DNA of 64,000 nt. Source: Chaunax sp. Z400. Taxonomy: Eukaryota; Chordata; Actinopteri; Lophiiformes; Chaunacidae. Location of the stretch: positions 3,163,046-3,227,045 of the forward strand of contig CM075187.1 in NCBI GenBank assembly GCA_037577475.1. Reading direction: 5' to 3'. This document shows, one piece after another, positions 12,487-22,630 of the stretch; the first letter of the stretch is position 1; each line of letters opens with the position of its first letter. The notes beneath the pieces were generated by a model. That model did not search any database. It saw nothing but the letters and a program-made list of their open reading frames with translations, and was not told the origin of the DNA. The position numbers and the translations under genes were made by a program.

Positions 12487-12508
12487 CTTTTTGTCTCCAT
12501 CTACTTAC

Positions 12509-12598
12509 ATTCAAGCCATGTTGACTATACATCGTGTTTCCCCCAAGAGCATCATTGTATCCTGCCGTCTGACTGATAACATGGCGCAGGGTATCCAC
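12509..12598 (-). CDS. pbx3: pbx3 coding exon, VDTLRHVISQ exon (90 bp)
   Basis: The minus strand reads VDTLRHVISQTAGYNDALGG and then NTMYSQHGLN, 30 codons in phase 0 at both ends. This matches the PBX exon VDTLRHVxxQTGGYxDGLGG with several conservative changes. The acceptor is CCTCAG|GTGGAT and the donor AAT|GTAAGT. It encodes part of the flexible region after the homeodomain. A transposon remnant begins 22 bases downstream of its donor. Confidence 0.95.
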
Positions 12599-13362
12599 CT
12601 GAGGGGACAGACAAGGTGGATAAGCTGGTCAGCTCAGTGTCTCGAAGCAGGCCGACACTAACTGTGAACATGCTCAGTGAAGCAACAGATACTAAAGAGA
12701 ACCCTGAGACAGAAAATGTACCACAGCTGTAATTCTAATGAAAAAAAATAAAAAAAAATACTAGCATGCTCTAATCTACTGCATTTTCTACAGTGGAATA
12801 ACAAAAGACACAATAATGTAACAAACATACTATGGCTGCTGTAATTAGCTTTTATTTGACCTCAATCATGAGTGAGCATAGATTTGTTTTTATACAGTAT
12901 GCATGGTAGCGGTTGTGTTGTGTGGCTGCATTAAAACTAGAATGGAAGACGTCAACGACACACGATAACGAGATGAGACAGGGATATAGCTATAGAGAGT
13001 ACAGAAAAAAAGGGGAAAACACGGTACCAAAAACCCAAATACCAACCCAAGAGTTCAAGTCAAAGCCAAATGCATTCAGAAAATCTTTACTTTGGAAAAC
13101 CAGTAAGTTGTTTAAACCGTTGGTGGCGTGACAGCAGTGGGGTGGGATTATATTTTGGTTGCCAAAATATTCCATCCAAAGCGAAATAGTCCGTCAACAC
13201 GTTAGTCAATCGGAGGTTACATTTGCATTTTCTGCATTTTTCTTATTTTCCGTTTTTTTTGGGCGTGCTTCAGACTGCACTGTGGATGGCTCAGTACACA
13301 GGCAAGACAAGGACAGCTCTCTGCACTGGTAGTCAGGACCTGTCCCTGATTGTTGGTCCTAC
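12599..13362 (-). other. pbx3: pbx3 intron
   Basis: Short intron with a CAG|GTAGGA donor at 13362 and a CCTCAG acceptor at 12599. A-rich runs occur near 12740-12760. No further feature is supported. Confidence 0.8.
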
Positions 13363-13475
13363 CTGTGACTGTACATTGGCTCCGACTTGTGCCCCTTGGT
13401 AAGAATCCCCATTCAGACTCTGCATGCTCAAGAACATGTCCCCAGAGTTTGGGAGGTTAAAAGAACCTGAAGAAC
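13363..13475 (-). CDS. pbx3: pbx3 coding exon, 113 bp (frame-changing if skipped)
   Basis: Joined to the G left by the previous exon, it reads GSSGSFNLPNSGDMFLSMQS and then LNGDSYQGAQVGANVQSQ. This is the PBX3 version of the serine/glycine-rich region C-terminal to the homeodomain. The acceptor is CTTTCCAG|GTTCT and the donor TCACAG|GTAGGA. Its length of 113 bp equals that of the exon whose skipping gives the shorter PBX1b/PBX3b-type proteins in mammals. Skipping here would likewise shift the frame and truncate the protein, so the isoform option appears preserved. Confidence 0.95.
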
Positions 13476-14536
13476 CTGGAAAGGGAGGATGTAAGTAGCT
13501 GAATAAGTGAGAAGGCTATAAAGGAAAGCACAGACACACAGACACACACACACAGACACACACACCACGTCTGTATACACAGACCCAGAATAATACACTA
13601 AGGAAAGACTCCCATAAAGCAAGCAACTACGAGGGAAGGAAAGGGAGGGAGGCAAAGGAACGAACAGACGGGATGCGGAGGATGCGGTGGACACAAATGA
13701 AATGACGATCACATGACACAAGAGGGACCGGTTCTATATGCGGTTTGGTTGCTTAAGCTCCCAACTGTTCCACATCACCTACTCCCAATCTAACGTTGGC
13801 AAGGAGGCATCACATGGTAAATGACAAGGACAATAAGAAGCTTATGAAAAGACCAGTACCAGTAAACATGTTGGTTAAAAGAGTGTTTTTGCTCTCTGCA
13901 GAATCCAGCTGAAACTCTTCATCTTTCATCTGGAAGCCTGGGTGCAAGAAAAAGGGACCACTTCATAAGCTCACTGCAGGCCCGACGCAGGTCAAACCTA
14001 GTCCAAACTCAGCATGACATCACTCAATACACCGGACTAAACATGGCCCTTTAGGCTTTATGTGGCTCTTATTCAGTATGAACGTCAGAAATCTACAATA
14101 CAGTAACTGGAGGTAAAAATGATCCCAGCAATTATGTTTCACTTGATTTAGCAAAAAAAAAAAAAAAAGCACTACCATTCAGTGCGACTACATACCATTA
14201 CATTACAAATGACAGGAAGTTGACAGTAAGTCAAGGGAAAACAAATCCCGTGGCATCCTTCTGGATTTATTTTTTTATTTTTTATTTTTTATTTTGCCAA
14301 AAATACAAATGTTCTCGGTTCACAAGTCAGGAACGCTCTCTTTATGCATGAGTTTGCTTGGCATCAGCTTGTCTTATAGACAGGAGCCGCTGTGATCCCC
14401 AAGCTGAGAGCAGAGCCTGTCACTCCTGCCTGAGTGAATCGTGCATGAGAGAGTGAGGCAGCAGGTTAGGGGCTGAGGCAGAGGGCACATTGTTGTTGTT
14501 GTTTTGTTTTTTTTGTCTGTATGCAGGAGTGCCTAC
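13476..14536 (-). other. pbx3: pbx3 intron with a weak candidate cassette exon
   Basis: The donor is TCCG|GTAGGC at 14536. The intron contains an ACAC/ACAG-rich microsatellite at about 13528-13566, an A16-type run near 14153-14168, and a T/A-rich patch near 14268-14296. The candidate exon at 13860-13937 is described separately. Confidence 0.75.
13860..13937 (-). other. Candidate 78-nt alternative exon (weak)
   Basis: On the minus strand a strong acceptor (TCTTGCACCCAG) precedes 78 bases that are open in the frame of the flanking exons. They end at a weak donor, ACTG|GTACTG. Phase 1 on both sides matches the flanking exons, so inclusion would keep the frame and add 26 residues (starting after a glycine with FQMKDEEFQLDSAESK). 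I do not recognise this peptide from PBX proteins, and a 78-base open stretch can occur by chance. Confidence 0.2.
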
Positions 14537-14702
14537 CGGAGTTAGGTGTGGTAGGGGAATTGGCCTGGCTGTTCTGCACTGCAGCGGCTGCAGCGTGCGC
14601 TGCATTTACAGCGGTCTTGGCGGCATACAGGTTGGCTTCTTCCTGAAACTTGCCGATATTTTTCTTGTACCGGATCCTTTTGTTGCCAAACCAGTTGGAT
14701 AC
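14537..14702 (-). CDS. pbx3: pbx3 coding exon: homeodomain recognition helix and following region
   Basis: The minus strand reads VSNWFGNKRIRYKKNIGKFQ, then EEANLYAAKTAV and an alanine-rich stretch ending NSPTTPNS plus one base. WFGNKR is the core of homeodomain helix 3, with Asn at position 51 contacting DNA. The KNIGKFQEEANLYAAKT part forms the extra PBX helix that packs against the homeodomain and helps HOX cooperation. LYAAKTAV and NSPTTPNSG favour PBX3 over PBX1 (IYAAKTAV, NSPSTPNSA). The acceptor is CCCACGCAG|GTATCC and the donor TCCG|GTAGGC. Length 166 bp. Confidence 0.97.
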
Positions 14703-16129
14703 CTGCGTGGGGAGAGCAGAAGGAGGAGGAGCAGAGGAGTCAGACGTCAAGCAGCCACAGCACCGTGCACTGAGCGGTGTGATTGTTTCAAGATGTCACG
14801 TTTGGGTCCATCAAGTACCCAATTCCCAGCCCCCTGCAGTAATGTCCGCCGGGTACACAAGCTAATTAAGCCATAATCAGGAGCCACTTGTGTCTTCTCA
14901 TGGATGGGAGCCTGACGCGCTCTCAGATCCGTCTCCTGACAAAACTAAAACACAAGGGGCTCCAGTTTCACACACACTACAGTCAATCTATTATATACAT
15001 TCCTCACAGCAGGGCTGGTTGTAAAAGTTACAAATCCCTCAGTGAAGTTTATGTATGCTGATATTTTACCCTCTAAAGAATACTCACTGATTCCAGATCA
15101 GTGAGTCCGGGTGATTGGCACCTTGTGTGAAAACATAAATATGAAATTTTAGATCAGCGTCACATTTTGATGTTAGCGTCTTGTTCAGATGTGCTAAGTA
15201 AGAGCAAATAAAATCAATAGGTATGTTTAACATTTTTACTAAAAACAGAGATTTAAATAGGATAATAATCATTCCTTCACTGTGCAGAATGAGGATGTTT
15301 CCACATTAAATTTCTGAAAGTGTCAAATTTCTCTGCTCATTGCAAAATTCTGATTTTAAGAGACGGGGCCTACGGGCTTCATTTGTGACATCACAACTAG
15401 TTTGGAAGCCAATCCTGGCCCAGTATTCAGTGGACATAAGAGTGATGTAGATGGACTTTACAGTCAAGTGTCCAACTGTTAAACTTGTCAAATGAAAATC
15501 TGGAGAAGTAACTATTTTAATGTGGTAATTAGACAAAACACCTGAGATCATTTTCATGTGTAAATTAATACATGTGTGGATATTAAATATTATAGAGCAA
15601 GGTTGCAAATGTAGTCTGAAGGTTTTTATTTAATGTAAGCTGCATGTCATATTCAAAAGAGAACATTGTTTTCATATATGTTTAAAACCTTGTAGTATAA
15701 TAAACAGTCATAGCTGTTCAATGCTCAGTGATTCTGGAAGCAACTTTTTATTTGTAATTATCAAACACAGGAGTTGGAGGGTAGAGACCTGCAGACATGT
15801 GAGGCAGTAAACACAGACTGGATAGTCTGTGTTCACCGGCGTGTGAACAACAATGAAATATTGCACACAGTGAAGTAAAATGGAACTCTAAAGGCACCAG
15901 GAGTTCAAATGAACGTCTGAAACTATTAAGATTTAGCATCCAAATGATGACACCCCAACATTTGTCAGACACAGGAAGCTTGCAATGAGGGGTGAACCTT
16001 ATGTGTGAATGCTGGCTCTGCAATAACCGTGGAATAATAATGAGATGGTGCTTGTTTTTAATGGTTCTATAAATTAGAGTGTCTTGTCGCTGTGCTGCTG
16101 CCCCCCCCCCCCTCTCAGGCCCTGCAGCC

Positions 16130-16450
16130 CACGGCTGGACCAGCCAAAGAGCAGCTGCCCCTAATGACGCTTTATTTAATTTCCACCCATGTGCTTAAAT
16201 TTTAATATCCCCAGCAGCCCGCCGATGCTGCGGTGTAAAAAAAAAAAAAACTGACTGGATTTGCAGGACATCAGATCATTTCTATCCTGCACGTCTCTGT
16301 GCTCTAAATCTTTAATATCTAGGCAATTAAAATTAATGACCATTCAGGCGAGGCCCACTGTTGGCAGGGTTTCCTTGACATCAATTGTTTGATGGGTTTA
16401 CCTAGAGGTTAAACTAACAAGCAAGGTTTAATTGGAAGCAATGAAAGCCC
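16130..16450. promoter_or_regulatory. Candidate cis-regulatory block with clustered homeodomain-type motifs
   Basis: Motifs such as TAATGAC, TTTAATTT, TTTAATATC, GCAATTAAAATTAATGACC and TTTAATTGG cluster in about 320 bases of otherwise mixed, non-repetitive sequence. This texture is common in vertebrate conserved non-coding elements near developmental genes. Conservation cannot be tested here, so the call is inference. Confidence 0.3.
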
Positions 16451-18100
16451 CGGCCATCATCCTTTTTACTTAACCTGCTTATAGTGGATTGTGGAGCCGA
16501 AGACGATGCGATATTCTAGCTGTTTTCGACAGCTCGCAAAGTGGCCACAAACCCCAGGAAACCATAGAAAATGTTTGCTGAAGCTCATCAGTTGGTTTAA
16601 TTTAACAGAATTTCCATGCAAACAGTGAATTAAACCAAACGGCATTCATTAACATGTCACTTGTGGTGTTTCCAGACATATCTGTATCATGAGTGAGGTA
16701 GATGCATGCTAATTCTAAGTTTAATACTAAAATGGGATTATTTCAGGAATCTATTTAATGTTCTGATGAAGTGCATCATGTCTGGACAGACTCTGCAGGG
16801 TTGGCATCAGATCCTCTGGACGTTTCACCACACATTCCCCTCCTGCCCACTGAACTTTACTGATTCCAGGGTTCAGCTAAATATTGAACAAACGCTGTAA
16901 GTCGTGGAGCACAACCCAATCTGCAGAACTAATTCCCTTTTATCTTGTGGCTGGCCATGCATTCAATTGACTCCTATGTGTGGTGAGAGTCAGGTTGTGA
17001 GATTGAATTACCTGACATCAGCAGCCTCAAAGGCGGCGATTGTATAATGACCATGCAGACTGCTTGCGAGAACACGATAGCGTTGCCTTCCACACTGCCC
17101 ACTAAGGAGGCCGTGAGCCCTGGTTAATAATTCAGACTTCTTCGCCCTGTTTCAGTGATCCGTCTGTGATACTAATATATCTGAGGTTATAATCCCCTAC
17201 ACCTTAAATACACATGCAAGCACATAGGTGGCCTCACTAGCTGTGATATCATCAATTATACAGGCCACATTAATATTGAATAAAAATCGTAGCTTCTCTA
17301 AATTCACTTTGATCTGAAATATTGAAGAGTGTCACTCAGAAGAAAAATGGAGGCAGTACAAAGGACGAGCACTAGAATCTGTTCAACCACTGATGCCAGT
17401 TAGATCAAATATGGCCAACACAAACCTACAAACCAATCCTGGAGTTCTGCACAGCGCATGTATTTATGACACAGTCAGATAATAGATTTTTTTTGTTCAT
17501 TGCAGCGTATTTGAAGTGCAGGAATCTCCTGCGGTAAAGAGGCTGAGCTCTCAGCGACGACGCCTGTGCATCACTTGCATTTTAAATGATTCCTGCTAAA
17601 ATGATGCAGGGCGTTTCGTCAGCAATGATGTATTGAGCGAGGCTGCGGAGCGATATTGGCATACCATTAACGACGGATGGTTTTTACTTAATGAACTGCT
17701 TGTGCAATCAACAAAGCGCGCAAAAAGTATTTTGGGTGTGGGTGAAAAATGACTTTGCGGAGCCCTCGGTGAGGCCACAGCGAGCGCTTTGTGCCTCTGA
17801 AAGGCACGGACCGATGACGGATAACACACTCAGGCTGCACTCGGCTTCATGTCGAGCCTCCGACTTTGTTACTTACTTAAAATGAGCCAAAGCACTAAGA
17901 ATAAGTCAATAAGAATGTCTGCCGTGGCCTCCGCTTATCGAAGAGTACGGCACTAATGGGGCCTGAGATGAGTTCAAGTGAATTTTTAAAAGCCCTCTAA
18001 TTTCTGCACAGACTAATTTGTTCTCGTGGGAACAAGTACAGAAGTCCGTTCTGCAGGGCAGTCAGATAAAGTGAGTGAGGGTCTGTGGCCGTGTCTTTAA

Positions 18101-18886
18101 ACCAACAGCTCACCCAGAAATTAAACTTCAATCAATATCTCCCCACACACATGCTGATGGAAAGTTAAAGTTTTTTAATCCATGAAATAGTTCTGGAGCT
18201 TCACAGCAAACACAGATTACTTCTAAAAAAAAAGAAAAACAAAAAGAAAAAGATGGGGACTTATTCTAAACAAACAAACAGGAACATAAGAGGAAGTTTC
18301 CAGAGATCCAAAATTGATTTGAGACATTATTTATACCCTTCACCGTGTGAAGCAGGTGCACAACTTTAAACGTGTACATTTGCCACAGGACGACATCCCT
18401 GCGTACTTCGGCGTTTCATATACATTTATGCTCAATGTTAATGACGGATTTAGACAAAGTCTTCCGTACATCTTCTGTGTTCATTTCGACGTAGAGGACG
18501 TACGGAAGTACGGATAGACTGTTTACGGACGGATGTCTCCGTTTACGTACTGTACATAGGAGAAGCATAAATGGGCCTTTAGAGCCGATTGATTGTACGC
18601 TAACTCTTTTTAGCATCGCAGCTACAGTGAATTTTTCAGCTTCCAAAGCAAATAATGTCATTTCAAATGAATTCGGGATCTTGGATCACACCAGACGAGA
18701 TGTAGGGACTCATTCTATGCTTATATTGTTGTTTTATTTTACGTTTAAAACAAGTCCTCATCTTCTTCTGTTGTTTAGGAGAACGCTGCGACGCTGTGAG
18801 GCTCCAGAAAGAGAAACCTCACCCGACTTTGCATCAGCATGAGGCCGAGTAGGTAATACCTGAATTTTTATTGTTTGGGAGAACTG
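18101..18886. mobile_element. Long-inverted-repeat element of the 37242-37766 family, interrupted by another element
   Basis: The left arm (from about 18101; CAACAGCTCACCCAGAAATT, CACATGCTGATGGAAAGTTA, TTCTGGAGCTTCACAG) and right arm (to about 18886; TGTTTAGGAGAACGCTGCGA, GGCTCCAGAAAG, CATCAGCATGAGG) match the arms of the element at 37242-37766. A TTAA precedes the left arm. Between the arms sits a second, unrelated element (about 18417-18580), so this is a nested insertion. Confidence 0.6.
18417..18580. mobile_element. Short element related to 28962-29241, nested in a larger element
   Basis: It shares CATTTATGCTC...AATGACGG at the left and GCATAAATGGGCCTTTA at the right with the ends of the element at 28962-29241. 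The interior also has matching words (CCGTACATCTTCTGTGTTCAT). The left terminus has lost its GGCCC. Confidence 0.5.
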
Positions 18887-19292
18887 TTGAACAAAGCACA
18901 CAGAGATCACAGGGTGGCTGGATCGGTCAGTTTGAAGACCACACAATTAGCTCTACAAGAAACACAAAATAATAAGAAACAATAGCCAAAAAAGTAAAAA
19001 AAGTCATGTGACACATTTGTACACACATAATATGGTGATAACATGGGTGTAGCTTACAAATGTGAATCAAAAATCTGTGTTCTTGTGTGACTTTAAGGTG
19101 GGATGTGTATTCTTAAAGTTCTAATCTGCTCTTTTTAAAATCCAAACCTTTAATTCATGATAGCATTAGCACTGAGGTGTGAGGGAGGGAGGTTCTGTGC
19201 AGTGGGAAAACTGTGAGGCTATTACATACATAAAATACAAAGGAGGTACAAAAAAAAATGAAAACAGTGGATCAGGAGAAGTTATGACATAC

Positions 19293-19322
19293 CTGTGATA
19301 CTGTGATGGTGCTTCCCACCCC
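19293..19322 (-). CDS. pbx3: Candidate 30-nt microexon inside the homeodomain of pbx3
   Basis: On the pbx3 strand TTCTTTTTTGCCTTCAG is followed by 30 bases and then CAG|GTATGT, so both splice sites are good. The 30 bases encode GVGSTITVSQ and lie in the phase-0 intron between ...KKCSITVSQ and VSNWFGNKR, so inclusion keeps the frame. The last five residues repeat the preceding exon's last five. At DNA level 21 of 27 bases around the two exon ends agree, which suggests an old partial exon duplication. A TGC lies 7 bases before the acceptor AG, as in microexons controlled by SRRM4. Inclusion would extend the helix 2-helix 3 turn while leaving the recognition helix intact. No transcript evidence is available here. 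Confidence 0.5.
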
Positions 19323-20021
19323 CTGAAGGCAAAAAAGAATGGGCTTTTACAGTATCTGACTCTTCATGACTACACCCCCTCAACACCCCCTCCCCACACA
19401 GATATAAAAAAACACTGCAGATTATTGTATAGATTCATGTTTCTCTGATATTGTGTCTCATGAGGACAACCATAGAACAATAGAGTATCAAAAGTCTAGA
19501 CAGTCATAGCAGAGAAGGAGAGCACAGGGTAATAATGCTGTGGATGTGGGGGTTAGGTGTGAGAGATATTGCCTTCAGGTTTACCCAACAAGGAGGCCAG
19601 GCTAGTGGGAAATTATTAAAAATATAAATTAGCAGACGATATACAGATAAATACCAGGTATTTTCCAGTGTTTTGAGGCACCAGACAGGCTTTTCTTAAA
19701 GTAACGGATGATTTTTCTTCCCATCTTATGACCTGGGCGACTGACCAAAGAGAGCACACATGTTGGATGGGAATGAGGGGGTAAAATGACAGGGGACCCA
19801 GCATTGGGGCAGCTAAGGAAGGACAGAATAGTGCCTTAACTGAGGCCTCCCCTCCCTGTGGCCCTGCTCTGACTGGCTGGGATCAGCCTTGACTGAAGCA
19901 TCATTAGGCAGCCACAGTGTCAAGGTTAGCTAAGGACATTGTGTCTCAGTGCTGTGACCTATCCCTCTAGGCTTTCCCACCCTGATTACCCACCAGCTAC
20001 TGTTAGATGAGCACTACCCAC

Positions 20022-20157
20022 CTGGGAAACTGTGATGCTGCACTTCTTGGCCAGCTCCTCTTTAGCCTCCTCGCTGGGATACGGGTTGCTGAGGTGCGAG
20101 TAGAAATATTCGTTCAAAATTTCCGTCGCCTGCTTGCTGAAGTTTCTCCTTTTCCGT
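20022..20157 (-). CDS. pbx3: pbx3 coding exon: homeodomain helices 1 and 2 (136 bp)
   Basis: The minus strand reads RKRRNFSKQATEILNEYFYS, then HLSNPYPSEEAKEELAKKCS and ITVSQ. It holds the N-terminal arm (RKRRNF), helix 1, the TALE three-residue insertion (PYP) that forms the pocket for the HOX hexapeptide, and helix 2. NFSKQ and KKCSITVSQ are the PBX3 forms (NFNKQ and KKCGITVSQ in PBX1). The acceptor is CCCACTCAG|ACGG and the donor TCCCAG|GTGGGT. The first Arg codon is split with the preceding exon. Confidence 0.97.
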
Positions 20158-21140
20158 CTGAGTGGGGAGCAAAAAAAAAACAACAAAAAAAAAAACGAGA
20201 GAGCGAGCCTATTAGCGGGACCAGCATTAACTCATCCATTTGGATTGCACAAATTGCACAATCAATCTCACACATAAATGGTGAAAATAATGAGGAATGG
20301 ACTCTAAGGGGCCCCTCAGGAGCCGAATATCGTGTCTCACTCAAAACGCACACAAAGACCAGACTCGGACCAATAAACTGACAAGCACAGAAACACGCTC
20401 ACAAAACACATACAATGTTTAATTTGGTCTGTTGGTCTGCAATCTCCAGTCCAAGCGTGTAATGTGTGGAGTTTAGTGCAGCGGATGGGTGGGCTTTGTG
20501 ATGGAGCGCGAAGCCCAGTCGGAGTGCATCTCGGTACATTATAGAAATCACGGCATGCACAGTTGAGCATCGTTCCTGAAGTGCCACAGCCCCGGGGATC
20601 TCCAGCAGAAACAAGCAAACTCTAACTAGATCTGGGTCCCCCTTCCCTCCCAAGGGCACTACTTATCATTGCTGTTGAGCATTTGCTTATTTTGCCTTGT
20701 TTACCACGTTCCACACAGGCAGTGGGCAGCAGAAATGTGCTTCCACTTGGCTTGTTTGGCCCCAACTTGTGCTGCAGAGCTCCACACTGCATCACACAGT
20801 TAATGATTAGAGTAATCCACAGCACCTGCTGATGACCTCCCCTCCATCCATTACACATGACTCCATTCCATTTGGTCCTAACTGCTCTCAGGTGTGGGGG
20901 CATGATTGTCTTGAAAATGGATAACGCTAGAACGTAGCCACAATTAAAATCATGCATCTCCGCTGTGCTCACACTGTGTGTGCCAGAAAAAAAGTTTGGG
21001 GATAAAACAAACTTCCGACCTGCACATGGTCTAAAAATGACCTCACCCACTGGATTTGCTTATATGGGTCATATGGAAGCAATAAAAGTTTGTGGATGAC
21101 AAACACACACACATATATATACATACTACACACCACTGAC
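20158..21140 (-). other. pbx3: pbx3 intron
   Basis: The donor is GCCAG|GTCAGT at 21140. A-rich runs (about 20171-20193) lie next to the acceptor on the plus strand, forming a T-rich polypyrimidine tract on the pbx3 strand. A TAATGATTAGAGTAATCC stretch near 20801-20818 is the only other notable sequence. Confidence 0.8.
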
Positions 21141-21331
21141 CTGGCATCAAGGAATCTGGAGCGCAGGATCATGACAGCCTCACAGGTGCTCTGCTTCAGT
21201 TGCATCTGGATGGAGCTGAATTTACGGTGGATGATTCCCACCATGCGCTCTATTTCTTTGGGGGAGATGGGCCGCGTGCGAGACTGTTCCCTCAGCAGGT
21301 TCATCACATGGGTGGTGAATTCGTTACATGC
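21141..21331 (-). CDS. pbx3: pbx3 coding exon: PBC-B domain (191 bp)
   Basis: The minus strand reads ACNEFTTHVMNLLREQSRTR, then PISPKEIERMVGIIHRKFSS, then IQMQLKQSTCEAVMILRSRF and LDA plus AG. This is the PBC-B part of the PBC domain, just N-terminal to the homeodomain. It is implicated in nuclear-localisation control and co-repressor contact. ERMVGIIHRKF is the PBX3 form (ERMVSIIHRKF in PBX1). The acceptor is ACTTGGCAG|GCATGT and the donor GCCAG|GTCAGT. Confidence 0.97.
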
Positions 21332-21389
21332 CTGCCAAGTGACGAGAGAGACAGAAAAATGAACAAAGTGAGTTTATTACAAGAACGGT

Positions 21390-22630
21390 TCATCAAATAC
21401 TTCAAATTCACTCGTTATCTTCTCACATCCATGCTAACGGAACATATATTTTTTAGTCCACAAAACATTTCTGGAGCTTCACGGTAAAACGGTGAAGCAG
21501 CATTGTCCTGAACAGCTGACGACAAACATAAAATGACTCCATGCAGCTGGTACGGTGTAATCCAGGTCTCCACAAGCTGAGAGATCCCACTCTCAAATGC
21601 AAATTGCAACTGCGGCCTGAAATACTTTGTTAAAATAATACACTGAGTTATGGGACCTGAGTGATGCTACTTACTGCAGCGAGTGCTAATCAGCTAATCA
21701 ACTCCAGCCGGTGACGAGCACAGAGCCTCGGAACGTAAGGAGAGATTCGCATTAGACCAGACCGTCTCTTTTAACAGTGGTCAATGCAGCCTGGCCTTTG
21801 CCGACTGCAGTCGACGAAGGACGAGACTTCGTAGACCAGGTCCTTTGAAGGATGCGGCCCCTGAATTTGGACACGGCTCAAGTTGAGAGCCAAGAATTAA
21901 ATCCTGAAGTCTGTGGGCCTGTTTTTTTTGTTTTGTTTGTTTTTTCAGGTTGGAAGTAACAAAAAATTGCATGTTGTAAATAACAAAATGATCCAGTTGT
22001 TTTGTGTTGATGAAACGAAATAAAATGTCGGCATGATTATGAAATCAAATAACAACATATCACTCCGTTTTTCAACTCACATGCATTTTTACCATTTATT
22101 TTTGGTTACTTCCATCCGTCATATAATCTGTGATCTAAAAGAATTAGTGCATGCCCCTCTGCAGAAGGTGCACAAGCTGGAACTCGTATAGATGCGCCGC
22201 TAGACAAGATGTACGAGAATTTGCGATCTCTGCATACCTGAGTACCGACGCAAAACAATGAAAAAGGGAAAGTTAGATCTGACAGAGGTTGTTGCTATGA
22301 TATGCAGAGATCATGAGATCTTGTCTAGCGGTGCATGTACTTTATTGTACTTTACACATGTTCGAGCTCATATGGGGTGCAAGCTAACGCTTTTAGCTTA
22401 CATTGAAGATTTCAGTTTTAAAAAGGGTCTAAATAACATCTTTTTAAATCAATTTTTGGATCTCAGGGATTCTGGAGACTTGGATTTTTTTAATTTTTTT
22501 TTTTATTAAAAACTAGTCCCAGAAATGTTTTCTCCAGAAATGTTTTGTGGACTAAGAAACTTCACCCGACTTTAAATCATGGAGGCGAGTAGATAATGAC
22601 TGAATCTTAATTTTTGACTGAGCTGCTCCA
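21390..22630. mobile_element. Long-inverted-repeat family arms separated by inserted DNA
   Basis: The left arm (about 21410-21600; TTAGTCCACAAAACATTTCT, GGAGCTTCACGG, AAATGACTCCATGCAGCTGG) and right arm (about 22350-22630; GCTAACGCTTTTAGCTTA, GGATCTCAGGGATTCTGGAG, AATGTTTTGTGGAC) are inverted relatives of each other and of 37242-37766. They could be one interrupted element or two truncated ones. Confidence 0.5.
22197..22331. repeat. Interrupted hairpin (CCGCTAGACAAGAT arms)
   Basis: CCGCTAGACAAGAT at 22197-22210 and GATCTCTGCATA at 22225-22236 reappear inverted as TATGCAGAGATC at 22301-22312 and ATCTTGTCTAGCGG at 22318-22331. The two sub-arms are exact but their internal spacers differ. This is probably a separate small inverted-repeat element inserted between the arms described above. 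Confidence 0.65.

Larger units (their letters stand above)
10326..12508 (-). other. pbx3: pbx3 intron between the last two coding exons
   Basis: The donor is AAT|GTAAGT at 12508 and the acceptor is TGCCAG at 10326. The intron holds a TATAATG-type dispersed repeat (about 10810-11190) and a hAT-like element (12042-12486). No other coding sequence is supported. Confidence 0.8.
14703..20021 (-). other. pbx3: pbx3 intron splitting the homeodomain
   Basis: This 5.3-kb phase-0 intron lies between ...SITVSQ and VSNWFG. It contains a candidate 30-nt microexon (19293-19322), an AT-rich block with homeodomain-type motifs (about 16130-16450), and a nested transposon remnant (about 18101-18886). C-rich and A-rich homopolymers lie near 16102-16113 and 16237-16250. 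Confidence 0.85.

Noticed and set aside
14490..14876. 128-codon plus-strand ORF
   Set aside because: It is antisense to the pbx3 recognition-helix exon and reflects that exon's codon pattern.
20622..21050. 142-codon minus-strand ORF between two pbx3 exons
   Set aside because: It lies wholly within an intron, is not in a spliced frame and resembles no known protein.
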